NCBI GenBank assembly: GCA_028292435.1
Contig: JAQGMI010000062.1
Location: forward strand, 1 to 64,000
From: Betaproteobacteria bacterium
GTDB lineage: Bacteria > Pseudomonadota > Gammaproteobacteria > Burkholderiales > SG8-41
Length of the DNA: 64,000 nucleotides
Direction of reading: 5' to 3'
Part shown: one piece after another, positions 1-8,229 of the stretch
Layout of the letters: each line of letters starts with the position of its first letter
Numbering within the stretch: the first letter of the stretch is position 1
Program-made: the position numbers and the translations under genes
Notes under the pieces: generated by a model
Database searches by the model: none
What the model saw: only the letters and a program-made list of their open reading frames with translations
What the model was told of the DNA's origin: nothing

Positions 1-506
1 TAGAAGATCAGCGAGTCGACGCCTTCGCCGAAGATCGTCGAGCCGATGGTGCGCGTCCACAGCCAGCGGCCGGCGGTCGCGATTTTCATTTTAGCGAGCA
101 CGAATGAGTTCACGAACTCGCCGCTCGCGAACGCGACGAGCGACGCGGCCGCGATGCGCCAGGTCGATCCGAACGCGGTTTCATACGCAGCCTGGTTGTT
201 CCAGAACGGCGCCGGCGGCAGTTGGACGATGATCCACGCCATCATCGACGCGAAGGTAAGCGCGGCAAATCCGGTCCAGATTACGCGACGAGAGCGCGCG
301 TAGCCGTACACTTCAGTCAGGATGTCGCCGAAGACATATGAAATCGGGAAAAACAGCACGCCGGCGCCGAAGGTAATAATGCCGAGCAAAGGCACATCGA
401 GCTGCGCAATTTTGGCGGGACCGATCAGGTTCGAGCACACCAGCACGGTAACGAACGCCGCCATCACGAGGTCGTAATAGCGAAAGCTGCGGTTTTGTTC
501 GGGCAT
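1..506 (-). CDS. yhhQ: Queuosine precursor transporter (YhhQ/VUT family), 3' end cut by window
   Basis: Read on the minus strand from an ATG at 506 (protein begins MPEQNRSFRYYDLVMAAF) and open through base 1, so the C-terminus lies outside the window. About 168 residues are visible. The hydrophobic stretches and motifs such as GVLFFPISYVFGDILTEVYG and SGEFVNSFVLAKMK are typical of the YhhQ/VUT family, inner-membrane proteins that salvage queuosine precursors (preQ0/preQ1) for tRNA modification. A full-length member is about 220-240 residues. I see no recognisable preQ1 riboswitch in the short stretch upstream of the start. The gene diverges from the LEA2 lipoprotein gene at 647. The family call is firm; the exact substrate is inferred from the family. 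Confidence 0.88.
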   Translation of the reverse strand, partial: MPEQNRSFRYYDLVMAAFVTVLVCSNLIGPAKIAQLDVPLLGIITFGAGVLFFPISYVFGDILTEVYGYARSRRVIWTGFAALTFASMMAWIIVQLPPAPFWNNQAAYETAFGSTWRIAAASLVAFASGEFVNSFVLAKMKIATAGRWLWTRTIGSTIFGEGVDSLIF

Positions 507-646
507 GAAGGTTGCGCTTGGCCGGGATGTGATGGCGTATTAAGCCATATTGGCCGGCGCCCGCAAAATTACTGTATGCCGGGACGCGACTTATGCGTTT
601 AACCTGTGTCCAACCAATTTTCAGACTGGCCATTCGGGGAAAGTCG

Positions 647-1147
647 ATGATTGATGCGATGAGCAAGGTTTTTTTGCGAGCGCCGCTGGCAGTCTCGTTT
701 TTCGCCGCTGCGATATTGGCCGGCTGTGCGGGTTTGCCGCCTGGCATGCAACCGCCATCCGTCACCATCGCCGATTTTGGCGTCGGCAACGCCGGGTTGT
801 TCGAGCAGCAATTCAATCTGCGCTTGCGGATTCAAAATCCGAACCCCGACGAATTTAAGATCGACGGCATGGCGTTCGACCTCGACATCAATGAGCAGCC
901 GTTCGCTAAAGCCGTTGGCAATCAAATCGTGACGGTGCCGCGCTACGGCTCGGGCTTCATGCAGGCCGAAGCAGTGAGCACGCTGGGCGGCCTGCTCAGG
1001 CAGTTTGGCCGCTTCATCGAAGGCAATCGCGCGACTTTCAAATACCGTATCAAAGGCGTGCTCAGCATCGCCGGCGGCGGCCGCGTGCCGTTCGAGGAGA
1101 CAGGCGAATTCGATGTCAGGGCGCTTGCACCGAAAATACCCGAATAA
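647..1147 (+). CDS. LEA type 2 (WHy-domain) family lipoprotein
   Basis: A 166-residue protein. The ATG at 647 is chosen over upstream starts because GGGGA lies 6 bases before it and a lipoprotein signal peptide follows directly: a hydrophobic core, then the lipobox LAGC with Cys27 as the expected lipidated residue. The mature part matches the LEA14/WHy fold: NLRLRIQNPNPDEFKIDG is the hallmark 'N-P-N' strand region, followed by a strand-rich domain of about 110 residues. Such lipoproteins are anchored in the envelope, and their function is poorly known. It lies 79 bases upstream of an MlaF-like ATPase, and lplT follows on the other strand, so a lipid-trafficking role is possible. That is inference from context only. 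Confidence 0.8.
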   Translation: MIDAMSKVFLRAPLAVSFFAAAILAGCAGLPPGMQPPSVTIADFGVGNAGLFEQQFNLRLRIQNPNPDEFKIDGMAFDLDINEQPFAKAVGNQIVTVPRYGSGFMQAEAVSTLGGLLRQFGRFIEGNRATFKYRIKGVLSIAGGGRVPFEETGEFDVRALAPKIPE

Positions 1148-1226
1148 GGTCGACAACTGCCTTGCCTGGACGCAAGGCGTCCGTCACGGCGTGTTAAACT
1201 TTGGCGACTCTTCAATCCGAGCCGCC

Positions 1227-2036
1227 ATGCCTACCGACGACATCGTTGAAATCAGTGATTTGCGCTTCGCCTATCCCGGTCGTCCGCTGTTGAAAGGCAT
1301 CAACCTCACGATCCCGCGCGGCAAAGTCGTCGGCATCATGGGGGCGAGCGGCTCCGGTAAATCGACGCTGATGCGCCTGATCGGCGGACAACTCGCGCCC
1401 GCCAGCGGGTACGTCAAGGTCGACGGTCAGGTGGTCCACGAGTTGAGCCGCGAAGAACTTTACAAGCTGCGCCGCAAAATGGGCATGCAGTTCCAGGCCG
1501 GCGGATTGTTCACCGATCTGTCGGTTTACGAGAACATCGCATTTCAGATGCGCGAGCACACCGATCTGCCGGAAAGCATGATTCGCGATATGGTGCTGTT
1601 GAAGCTGGCGGCGGTCGGTCTGCGCGGCGCCTCCCAATTGATGCCGGCTGAACTATCCGGCGGCATGGCGCGCAGGGTCGGTCTCGCGCGCGCGATTGCG
1701 CTCGACCCGATGCTCGTCATGTACGACGAGCCGTTCGCCGGACTTGACCCGATTTCATGCAGCGTCGTCGGTAATCTGATTCGTCATCTCAACGATGCGC
1801 TCGGCGCGACCTCCATCGTCGTCTCGTACGACTCGGCCGAATCGATGCGCGTGATCGATTATCTTTACCTGATTTCAGACGGCGTGATCGCGGCGGCCGG
1901 CCCGGCTGCGGAAATGAAGGTCTCGCGCGATCCGTTCGTGCGCCAGTTTCTCGACGGCGCGCCCGACGGGCCGGTGCCGTTCCATTACGCGCATGATGAT
2001 TATCAGGCTGATCTCGGTCTGACTACGACAGCGTAA
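1227..2036 (+). CDS. MlaF-like ABC transporter ATP-binding protein
   Basis: A 269-residue ABC ATPase. The ATG at 1227 is chosen because the conserved N-terminus (IVEISDLRFAYPGRPLLKGI) begins there. Visible motifs: Walker A GASGSGKST (residues 39-47), signature LSGGMARR (from 143), Walker B MLVMYDEP with Glu168, and D-loop FAGLDP. The sequence TDLSVYENIAF and the tail DPFVRQFLDGAPDGPVPF are characteristic of MlaF/Ttg2A, the ATPase of the phospholipid-trafficking Mla importer. The H-loop, where MlaF proteins normally have T/S-H-D, reads VVSYDSAES: Tyr201 (codon TAC at 1827) replaces the switch histidine. No mlaE, mlaD, mlaC or mlaB gene lies in this window, so the partner permease must be encoded elsewhere or differ. 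MlaF-like is firm; full activity is doubtful. Confidence 0.82.
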   Translation: MPTDDIVEISDLRFAYPGRPLLKGINLTIPRGKVVGIMGASGSGKSTLMRLIGGQLAPASGYVKVDGQVVHELSREELYKLRRKMGMQFQAGGLFTDLSVYENIAFQMREHTDLPESMIRDMVLLKLAAVGLRGASQLMPAELSGGMARRVGLARAIALDPMLVMYDEPFAGLDPISCSVVGNLIRHLNDALGATSIVVSYDSAESMRVIDYLYLISDGVIAAAGPAAEMKVSRDPFVRQFLDGAPDGPVPFHYAHDDYQADLGLTTTA

Positions 2037-2064
2037 TAGCCGCTGCAGTCAGGTGCTGCGGCGC

Positions 2065-3327
2065 CTAATGCTTCTGGTCGGACGGAATATGCGGCAGCGG
2101 GCCGGTGCGCAGGTTCTCGTTATGGCGTTCGCGCACCAGCGTCATCGAGACGGCCACGAACAATCCGAATAGCACGATGACCGTGTAAATCGAGAAATTG
2201 AATTTGATCAGCAGCGAGTAGACGCCGAGCATCGTCAGGATGCTTAGATTCTCGTTGAAGTTTTGCACGGCGATCGAATGTCCGGCGCCCATCAGGATGT
2301 GACCGCGATGCTGCAGCAGCGCGTTCATCGGCACCACGAAAAACCCGGCCAGCGCGCCGATCACGGTCATAATCAACATCGCTGAATAAACATCGCGCAC
2401 GAAAATCATGCTGATCGTGATGAGGCCCATGGCGATGCCGACCGGCAGCACGTTGACCGCGCGATGAAGCGGCACGATACGCGCCGCGAGTATTGCGCCG
2501 GCCGCGATGCCCACCGCAGTAATCCCCTGCATGACGGTCGATTGCGACAATGTATAGCCGAGCGCAACCTCGGCCCATTTCAACACGATGAACTGCAGCG
2601 TCGCGCCGGCGCCCCAGAACAGCGTTGTCGTGGCGAGCGAAATCTGGCCCAGTTTGTCCGACCACAAGAGGCGCAGGCAATGTACGAAGTCGGTGACGAG
2701 ATAAACCGGATTCTTGTGAGCGGGCTTGTGGTCGACGCCGGTGTTTGGCACGTATAAATTGAACACGGCCGCGATGATGTAGAACGCGATGATCAGCGTG
2801 ATCGCGATTTCCGGTGCGGTGTCGATGCCGGTCTCGAAGTGCGGGATGTCTATCGTCAGCAGTGTCGAGGAAACTTTTTCGCTGATCAGCGCGCCGCCCA
2901 GCAGTGTGCCGAGAATGATCGAGCCGACGGTTAAGCCTTCGATCCAGCCGTTTGCGACGACGAGCTTATGATGCGGCAAATATTCGGTCAGGATGCCGTA
3001 CTTCGCGGGTGAATAGGCCGCCGCGCCGAGGCCGACGACGCCGTACGCAATCAGCGGATGCACGCCGAACAGCATCATCGAGCAGCCGACGACCTTGATC
3101 GTGTTGGAGATGAACATCACCTTGCCCTTGGGCAGCGCATCGGCGAACGCGCCGACGAAAGGCGCGAGCACTACATACGAAATGGTGAAGAACAGCTTCA
3201 GCATCGGTGTCAGCCATGCCGGTGAATCGAGCATGACGAGCGTCGCGATGGCGGCTACGAGGAGTGCATTGTCGGCGAGTGACGAGAAAAACTGCGCCGC
3301 CATAATAATGAAAAAACCGAACGGCAT
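2065..3327 (-). CDS. lplT: Lysophospholipid transporter LplT (MFS)
   Basis: A protein of about 420 residues with roughly twelve hydrophobic segments. The N-terminus FIIMAAQFFSSLADNALLVA and the internal SPAKYGILTEYLPHHKLVVANGWIE are strongly conserved in LplT, the major-facilitator flippase that moves lysophosphatidylethanolamine to the inner face of the inner membrane for re-acylation. In E. coli it sits next to the acyltransferase gene aas; no aas is seen here. The start is placed at the ATG at 3327; a TTG at 3360 would add eleven residues but has no better ribosome site. It is transcribed towards the MlaF-like gene and away from the LysR gene. Confidence 0.9.
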   Translation of the reverse strand: MPFGFFIIMAAQFFSSLADNALLVAAIATLVMLDSPAWLTPMLKLFFTISYVVLAPFVGAFADALPKGKVMFISNTIKVVGCSMMLFGVHPLIAYGVVGLGAAAYSPAKYGILTEYLPHHKLVVANGWIEGLTVGSIILGTLLGGALISEKVSSTLLTIDIPHFETGIDTAPEIAITLIIAFYIIAAVFNLYVPNTGVDHKPAHKNPVYLVTDFVHCLRLLWSDKLGQISLATTTLFWGAGATLQFIVLKWAEVALGYTLSQSTVMQGITAVGIAAGAILAARIVPLHRAVNVLPVGIAMGLITISMIFVRDVYSAMLIMTVIGALAGFFVVPMNALLQHRGHILMGAGHSIAVQNFNENLSILTMLGVYSLLIKFNFSIYTVIVLFGLFVAVSMTLVRERHNENLRTGPLPHIPSDQKH

Positions 3328-3561
3328 GAAGGGGATGCGTACCCTCTTATAAGAGAGCAACTTTATACCATAGATTCAACGGCCGGCGGGCGGCACCTAC
3401 AGTGCTGAATCATGACTTGCGCGAGGAAGTATGGTTGAATGTCGGGCATTCCAGAGACTCAAAGCGGCATGCGCTAATGTGGGGCGTCACGCGCAATGTC
3501 AAAAGCCGGCGCGCCGTCCACTCGCTAATCATTCATTAATCGTTTATTGTTTTTTCGCCGC

Positions 3562-4473
3562 ATGGCTGATCGCAGACTTCAGGTATTTCACACCGTCGCC
3601 CGCCAGTTAAGTTTCACCAAGGCGGCGGAACAGCTTTTCATGACGCAACCTGCGGTGACCTTTCAGGTCAGGCAGCTCGAAGAACATTTCAGCACGCGGC
3701 TGTTCGAGCGCAGTCACGGCAAAATTGCTTTGACGCCGGCGGGTGAACTCGTGTTCGACTACGCCGAACGCATTCTCGGTTTGTCGGCGGAGCTTGATAA
3801 GCGGGTCAGCGAACTGACGGGTGCGGTCAGCGGGCCGCTGTTGCTTGGCTGCAGCATGACCATTGCCGAATTTATTCTGCCGCGGGTGCTGGGCGAATTC
3901 AAGGCGCGCCATCCGCAGGTGCAAACCCACATGACGGTCGCCAACTCCGAGACCATCGAGCAGCGCGTCGCCGACCACACGTTGGATCTCGGACTGATCG
4001 AATCGCCGGCGCATTTGCCCGGCCTGCACTCCGAGATTTGTTGCGACGACGAACTGGTGATGATTTGTGCGCCGGCTTATAAACTCGCGCGCTCGGTGAC
4101 CGTGACGGCAGCGCAGCTTGCCGGCGAACCCTACATCAGCCGCGAGAGCGGTTCGGGCACGCGGCAGTTCACCGACAATTATTTTCGGGACGCGGGTGTG
4201 GCCACCGAAGATTTAAATATTGTCATGGAGCTGGGGAGCCCGGAGGCGATCAAAGGCGTGGTGGAGACCGGTATCGGCGTCGCGATCATGTCGAGCGCGA
4301 CGGTTGCGAAAGAGCTGAAGCTTGGTTCGCTGGTGGCAGTGCGTCTCGAACCGAAGTTGATCCGCAAGCTGTCGCTGGTTTATCCGCGCGCGAAATTCCG
4401 CTCGCGATTGCTGTCGACGTTCATCGAATTCGCGACGGACAAGATGCGCGCGATGGCGGAAAAGCAGGTGTGA
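3562..4473 (+). CDS. LysR-family transcriptional regulator (CysB/CbbR-like)
   Basis: A 303-residue regulator. The N-terminal winged helix-turn-helix is clear (LQVFHTVARQLSFTKAAEQL, then TQPAVTFQVRQLEEHF, residues about 4-63). A LysR substrate-binding domain follows from about residue 90, including LGCSMTIAEFILPRVLGEF and SGSGTRQ, which lines the effector pocket in CbbR/CysB-like members. The ATG at 3562 is used rather than the TTG at 3547 because MADRRLQVF matches the usual family start. The 234-base AT-rich gap to lplT probably carries both promoters. LysR proteins often control the divergent neighbour, here lplT, but no binding site can be assigned. alr follows 43 bases downstream. Confidence 0.88.
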   Translation: MADRRLQVFHTVARQLSFTKAAEQLFMTQPAVTFQVRQLEEHFSTRLFERSHGKIALTPAGELVFDYAERILGLSAELDKRVSELTGAVSGPLLLGCSMTIAEFILPRVLGEFKARHPQVQTHMTVANSETIEQRVADHTLDLGLIESPAHLPGLHSEICCDDELVMICAPAYKLARSVTVTAAQLAGEPYISRESGSGTRQFTDNYFRDAGVATEDLNIVMELGSPEAIKGVVETGIGVAIMSSATVAKELKLGSLVAVRLEPKLIRKLSLVYPRAKFRSRLLSTFIEFATDKMRAMAEKQV

Positions 4474-4516
4474 AAGACGAATTGTCGAGTGAGAAGCGCC
4501 TCAATCCAGAAAAATC

Positions 4517-5581
4517 ATGCGTCCGATAAAGGCCCTCATCAGCGGCGACGCGCTGCGGCATAACCTCGGCGTAGTAAGGATGTGCGCGCCGCGCTCGCGC
4601 GTATTTGCAGTCGTCAAAGCCAACGCCTACGGCCATGGCTTGATGCGCGCGACGACCGCGCTCGAATCGGCCGACGGACTGGCGCTGGTTGAAATCGAAG
4701 CCGCGGTCGGGTTGCGCAAGACCGGCTACGCGCGCCGGATTGCTTTGCTCGAAGGCCTGTTCGATGTGAGCGAAGTCGCGCTCGCAGCGCGTCACGATCT
4801 GACGATTGCCGTGCATAGCCGCGAGCAACTCGCCATGCTCGACGCAGCGCCGGCTGATGCCCGCTTCGACGTGATGCTCAAAATAAATACCGGCATGAAC
4901 CGGCTCGGCTTCGCGCCGGATGAAGCGACCGCCGTGCGCGACAGCCTGCTCAAGCATCGCGCCGTAAAGCAGCTGACGCTCATGACGCATTTCGCGACCG
5001 CCGACGATGCGCGCGGTGTCGAATGGCAAGTCAAAGCGTTCGATCACGTGGGGGCGGACCAGGCGCTCGAGCGCTCGGCGGCAAATTCGGCGGCGATTTT
5101 GCGCTTTCCCGCGACCCATGCAGATTGGGTGCGGCCCGGCATCATGCTCTACGGTTGCACGCCGTTTACCGATCAATCGGCTGCCGCGCTCGGCCTCAAG
5201 CCGGCGATGACTCTGGCAAGCGAAATCATTTCTGTGCAGACCCTGAATGCAGGAGACCGCATCGGTTATGCCGGCACTTTCGAAGCGACCGGCCCGCTAC
5301 TGGCGGGTGTCGTCGCCTGCGGTTATGCCGATGGTTATCCGCGCCACGCGCCGACGGGCACGCCGGTGCTCGTCAATCGTGTTCGCACGCGGACGCTCGG
5401 CCGCGTTTCGATGGACATGTTAATGGTCGATCTGACGGGCATTGCTGACGCGCGCGTTGGCAGTTCAGTGGTGTTGTGGGGCGAAGGTTTGTCGGCCGAC
5501 GAAGTCGCGTTGGCGGCGGGCACCGTCAGTTATGAACTGATGTGCGCAGTGGCGCCGCGGGTGCCGATGGTCGACGTTTGA
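4517..5581 (+). CDS. alr: Alanine racemase
   Basis: 354 residues, the usual length. It interconverts L- and D-alanine with pyridoxal phosphate and supplies D-alanine for peptidoglycan. The PLP-binding lysine is Lys34 in FAVVKANAYGHG; the second catalytic base is Tyr251 in IGYAGTF. The barrel and C-terminal beta domain are complete, ending SYELMCAVAPRVP as in most Alr proteins. The order alr then radA, with a membrane protein between, is common in betaproteobacteria. Whether this is the biosynthetic (Alr) or catabolic (DadX) isozyme cannot be told from sequence; there is no dadA next to it, which favours Alr. Confidence 0.95.
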   Translation: MRPIKALISGDALRHNLGVVRMCAPRSRVFAVVKANAYGHGLMRATTALESADGLALVEIEAAVGLRKTGYARRIALLEGLFDVSEVALAARHDLTIAVHSREQLAMLDAAPADARFDVMLKINTGMNRLGFAPDEATAVRDSLLKHRAVKQLTLMTHFATADDARGVEWQVKAFDHVGADQALERSAANSAAILRFPATHADWVRPGIMLYGCTPFTDQSAAALGLKPAMTLASEIISVQTLNAGDRIGYAGTFEATGPLLAGVVACGYADGYPRHAPTGTPVLVNRVRTRTLGRVSMDMLMVDLTGIADARVGSSVVLWGEGLSADEVALAAGTVSYELMCAVAPRVPMVDV

Positions 5582-5636
5582 ATGCCGGCGAATCGCACGC
5601 CATGAAAAGCGCCATGCGGCGGTGTATCATCAAGGC

Positions 5637-6590
5637 ATGAGCAGCCACCCCGTTTCAGGCGAACACCCGCCCGGCGCCGCGGCGCATTCGCGCCAGGTCT
5701 GGCCGTATCGGCGCTCGCCCGCAATGCGCTACGGCGTAGCCGTGCTCGCTGTGCTCGCCGCGTTCACGATCCGGTATGCGATTTACGGCGACTTCCAGAA
5801 CCGCCTCGTGTTCACTTTCTTCGTGCCGGCTGCCGTCGTCGCCGTGTGGTACGGCGGCGTCGGTCCCGGTATCGTCGCAACTGCGCTCGGCCTGCTGCTG
5901 GGCGATTATTTTTTCATGATGTCGCGCAAGGCGCTGTGGCCGCTCGGCAACCGGGAGGCGCTCGCGGTCGGCGTTTACATCGTGACCACGCTGTTGTGCG
6001 TCTTACTGTGCGAGCGGCTGCACCGCCGGATTCGGCAGTTCGAGCGCGCGCTCGACAATCTGCGCCAGCATGGCAATTCCAAGCTGTGCCCGGAGGCGGA
6101 GGAGTTCGCCGCATACCTGGTTCGTTATTACGCGCTGCCGAGCCATCACCATTATGAATACCCGAGCTGGCCGTACCGCCGTTCGTTCGTCACGCGCTAC
6201 GGGGTTGCGATAGGCGTGGTCGCCGTTGGATTCGTGCTGCGCTACTGGTTGTTCGGCCCGGACTCGCGTTTCCCGTTCTTGTTTTTTGTGCCGGCGGCTA
6301 TCGTTGCCGTGTGGTTTGGCGGCATCGTCCCTGGGTTGGTGGCGGCGGCCGCGGGCTTGATGCTCGGCGATTACTTTTTCCTCTCCGATCATGAGGCTCT
6401 CGGCGCCGTGCTTGAATCGGAGCGCATGCAAATCGGCATGTTCGCGGTCACCACGACCTTGTGCGTGATGCTGCTCGAAAATCTGCATGAGCGGGTGCGC
6501 CGCCTCGAGCACGCGTTTGATCGCGCGACCCACCATCAGGCGCACGCCGCGGCTGCGGCGCACGGCGTACATCCGGCTTCGGCCCATTGA
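5637..6590 (+). CDS. Membrane protein with two tandem DUF4118 domains
   Basis: A 317-residue membrane protein made of two copies of the same unit. Each copy has a WPYRRS-type lead, a transmembrane helix, then FFVPAAVVAVWYGGVGPG (first) or FFVPAAIVAVWFGGIVPG (second), LGDYFF, and a last helix ending in a charged segment (RLHRRIRQFERAL / NLHERVRRLEHAF). This four-helix unit is DUF4118, best known as the membrane part of the sensor kinase KdpD. Here no kinase, GAF or other output domain is attached. The ATG at 5637 has AAGG just upstream; a GTG at 5622 is possible. A histidine-rich tail closes the protein. Function unknown; it may be a sensor or scaffold subunit. Confidence 0.75.
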   Translation: MSSHPVSGEHPPGAAAHSRQVWPYRRSPAMRYGVAVLAVLAAFTIRYAIYGDFQNRLVFTFFVPAAVVAVWYGGVGPGIVATALGLLLGDYFFMMSRKALWPLGNREALAVGVYIVTTLLCVLLCERLHRRIRQFERALDNLRQHGNSKLCPEAEEFAAYLVRYYALPSHHHYEYPSWPYRRSFVTRYGVAIGVVAVGFVLRYWLFGPDSRFPFLFFVPAAIVAVWFGGIVPGLVAAAAGLMLGDYFFLSDHEALGAVLESERMQIGMFAVTTTLCVMLLENLHERVRRLEHAFDRATHHQAHAAAAAHGVHPASAH

Positions 6591-6661
6591 GATTAGTGAA
6601 CTTGCGCGCGTAAGTCCGCGCTCCGCGGCACTTGCTGCGGGTATTCAGTCAATTCATCCGC

Positions 6662-8035
6662 ATGGCTAAAACAAAGTCGATCTACACCTGCACTGAATGC
6701 GGCGGCCAGGCGGTTAAATGGCAGGGCCAGTGTCCGCATTGCACCGCGTGGAATACGCTGGTCGAAACCGTTGCCGAAACGGCGGTGGCCGGCACCAACC
6801 GCTTCACCGCTCTGGCCGGCAAGGGCAAGCTCCAGCGCCTGAGCGAAGTGGAAGCGCGCGAAGAGAGCCGCGTGCCGACCGGCGTCACCGAATTCGACCG
6901 CGTGCTTGGCGGCGGCCTGGTGCCGGGGGCAGTGGTGCTGATCGGCGGGGATCCGGGCATTGGCAAGTCGACGCTGATGCTGCAGGCGCTGTGCGCGGTC
7001 GGCGCCGATCACAAAGTGTTGTATGTGAGCGGCGAAGAATCGTCCCAGCAAATCGCGCTGCGCGCGAAGCGTCTTGCCCTCGACGCATCGGTGCTGCATC
7101 AAATCGCCGAGATCGGCCTTGAGAAAATCCAGCACGTGCTGCAGACGGAAAAGCCGGTGGTGGCGGTGATCGATTCAATCCAGACGCTGTATTCGGACGC
7201 GCTGACATCGGCGCCCGGCTCGGTTGCGCAGGTGCGCGAATGCGCGGCGCAGCTCACGCGCCTCGCCAAGTCGAGCGGCATAACGATCATTCTTGTCGGC
7301 CATGTGACTAAAGAGGGTGCGCTGGCAGGTCCGCGCGTGCTCGAGCATATCGTCGATACGGTGCTGTACTTCGAAGGCGACACGCATTCGAGCTTCCGTC
7401 TCATTCGCGCCGTCAAGAACCGCTTCGGCGCGGTCAATGAACTCGGCGTGTTTGCGATGACCGAAAAAGGTCTGAAAGGCGTATCGAATCCGTCTGCATT
7501 GTTCCTGTCGCAGCACGCCGAACCGGTCGCCGGCTCGTGCGTGCTCGTCACGCAGGAAGGCACGCGCCCGTTGCTGGTTGAAATTCAGGCGCTCGTCGAT
7601 GAAGCGCACGCGCCGAATCCGCGCCGGCTCGGTGTCGGCCTTGAGCAAAACCGGCTGGCGTTATTGCTTGCGGTGCTGCATCGACACGCCGGCATCGCCT
7701 GCTTCGATCAGGACGTGTTCGTCAACGCGGTCGGCGGCATGAAGATCACCGAGCCCGCGGCTGATCTCGCGGTGATGATGGCCATTGTTTCTTCATTGAC
7801 CGATCGCGCGCTGCCCGCGCGGCTCGTCGTGTTCGGCGAAGTGGGCCTTGCCGGCGAAGTGCGCCCGGTTCAGCGCGGCCAGGAACGGCTGAAAGAAGCC
7901 GCCAAGCTCGGTTTTACACATGCGTTGATACCGGAAGCGAACCAGCCGCGGCAGGCGATTGCCGGCCTGAGCGTGATTTCGGTGCGGCGCGTCGCCGACG
8001 CGGTAGCCCGCATGCGCGAGGGCTTTGGCGCATAA
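6662..8035 (+). CDS. radA: DNA repair protein RadA (Sms)
   Basis: 457 residues, typical of RadA, a DNA-dependent ATPase that drives branch migration in recombination intermediates. Visible in order: a C4 zinc finger (Cys10, Cys13, Cys24, Cys27), a RecA-like ATPase core with Walker A GGDPGIGKST (Lys102), the RadA-specific KNRFG motif at residues 252-256, and a C-terminal Lon-protease-like domain (GGMKITEPAADLAVMMAI, then FGEVGLAGEVRPV). The start is the ATG at 6662, since MAKTKSIYTCTECGG is the conserved N-terminus. It lies 71 bases after the DUF4118 gene and may be co-transcribed with alr. Confidence 0.96.
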   Translation: MAKTKSIYTCTECGGQAVKWQGQCPHCTAWNTLVETVAETAVAGTNRFTALAGKGKLQRLSEVEAREESRVPTGVTEFDRVLGGGLVPGAVVLIGGDPGIGKSTLMLQALCAVGADHKVLYVSGEESSQQIALRAKRLALDASVLHQIAEIGLEKIQHVLQTEKPVVAVIDSIQTLYSDALTSAPGSVAQVRECAAQLTRLAKSSGITIILVGHVTKEGALAGPRVLEHIVDTVLYFEGDTHSSFRLIRAVKNRFGAVNELGVFAMTEKGLKGVSNPSALFLSQHAEPVAGSCVLVTQEGTRPLLVEIQALVDEAHAPNPRRLGVGLEQNRLALLLAVLHRHAGIACFDQDVFVNAVGGMKITEPAADLAVMMAIVSSLTDRALPARLVVFGEVGLAGEVRPVQRGQERLKEAAKLGFTHALIPEANQPRQAIAGLSVISVRRVADAVARMREGFGA

Positions 8036-8229
8036 GGAAATGCGCGTTTCAATGGCGCGCTGAACACTGCGGCCGCGAGCGGAAATCGGGTTGCCAAGCG
8101 GTGCCTCACCTTGTACAGTCGCAGCCAATAGCAGGGTAAGCAATTCGCTGCCTTAGCATAATCAAACGAATGCAGGTATCGAGCAGTAACGCGCGCCCTT
8201 GTGCCGAGGGTGTGGCACGGAGGAGCAGC

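Noticed and set aside
46..303. A plus-strand open frame at the left end
   Set aside because: It runs antisense to the clear YhhQ transporter frame, whose membrane segments and family motifs fit far better.
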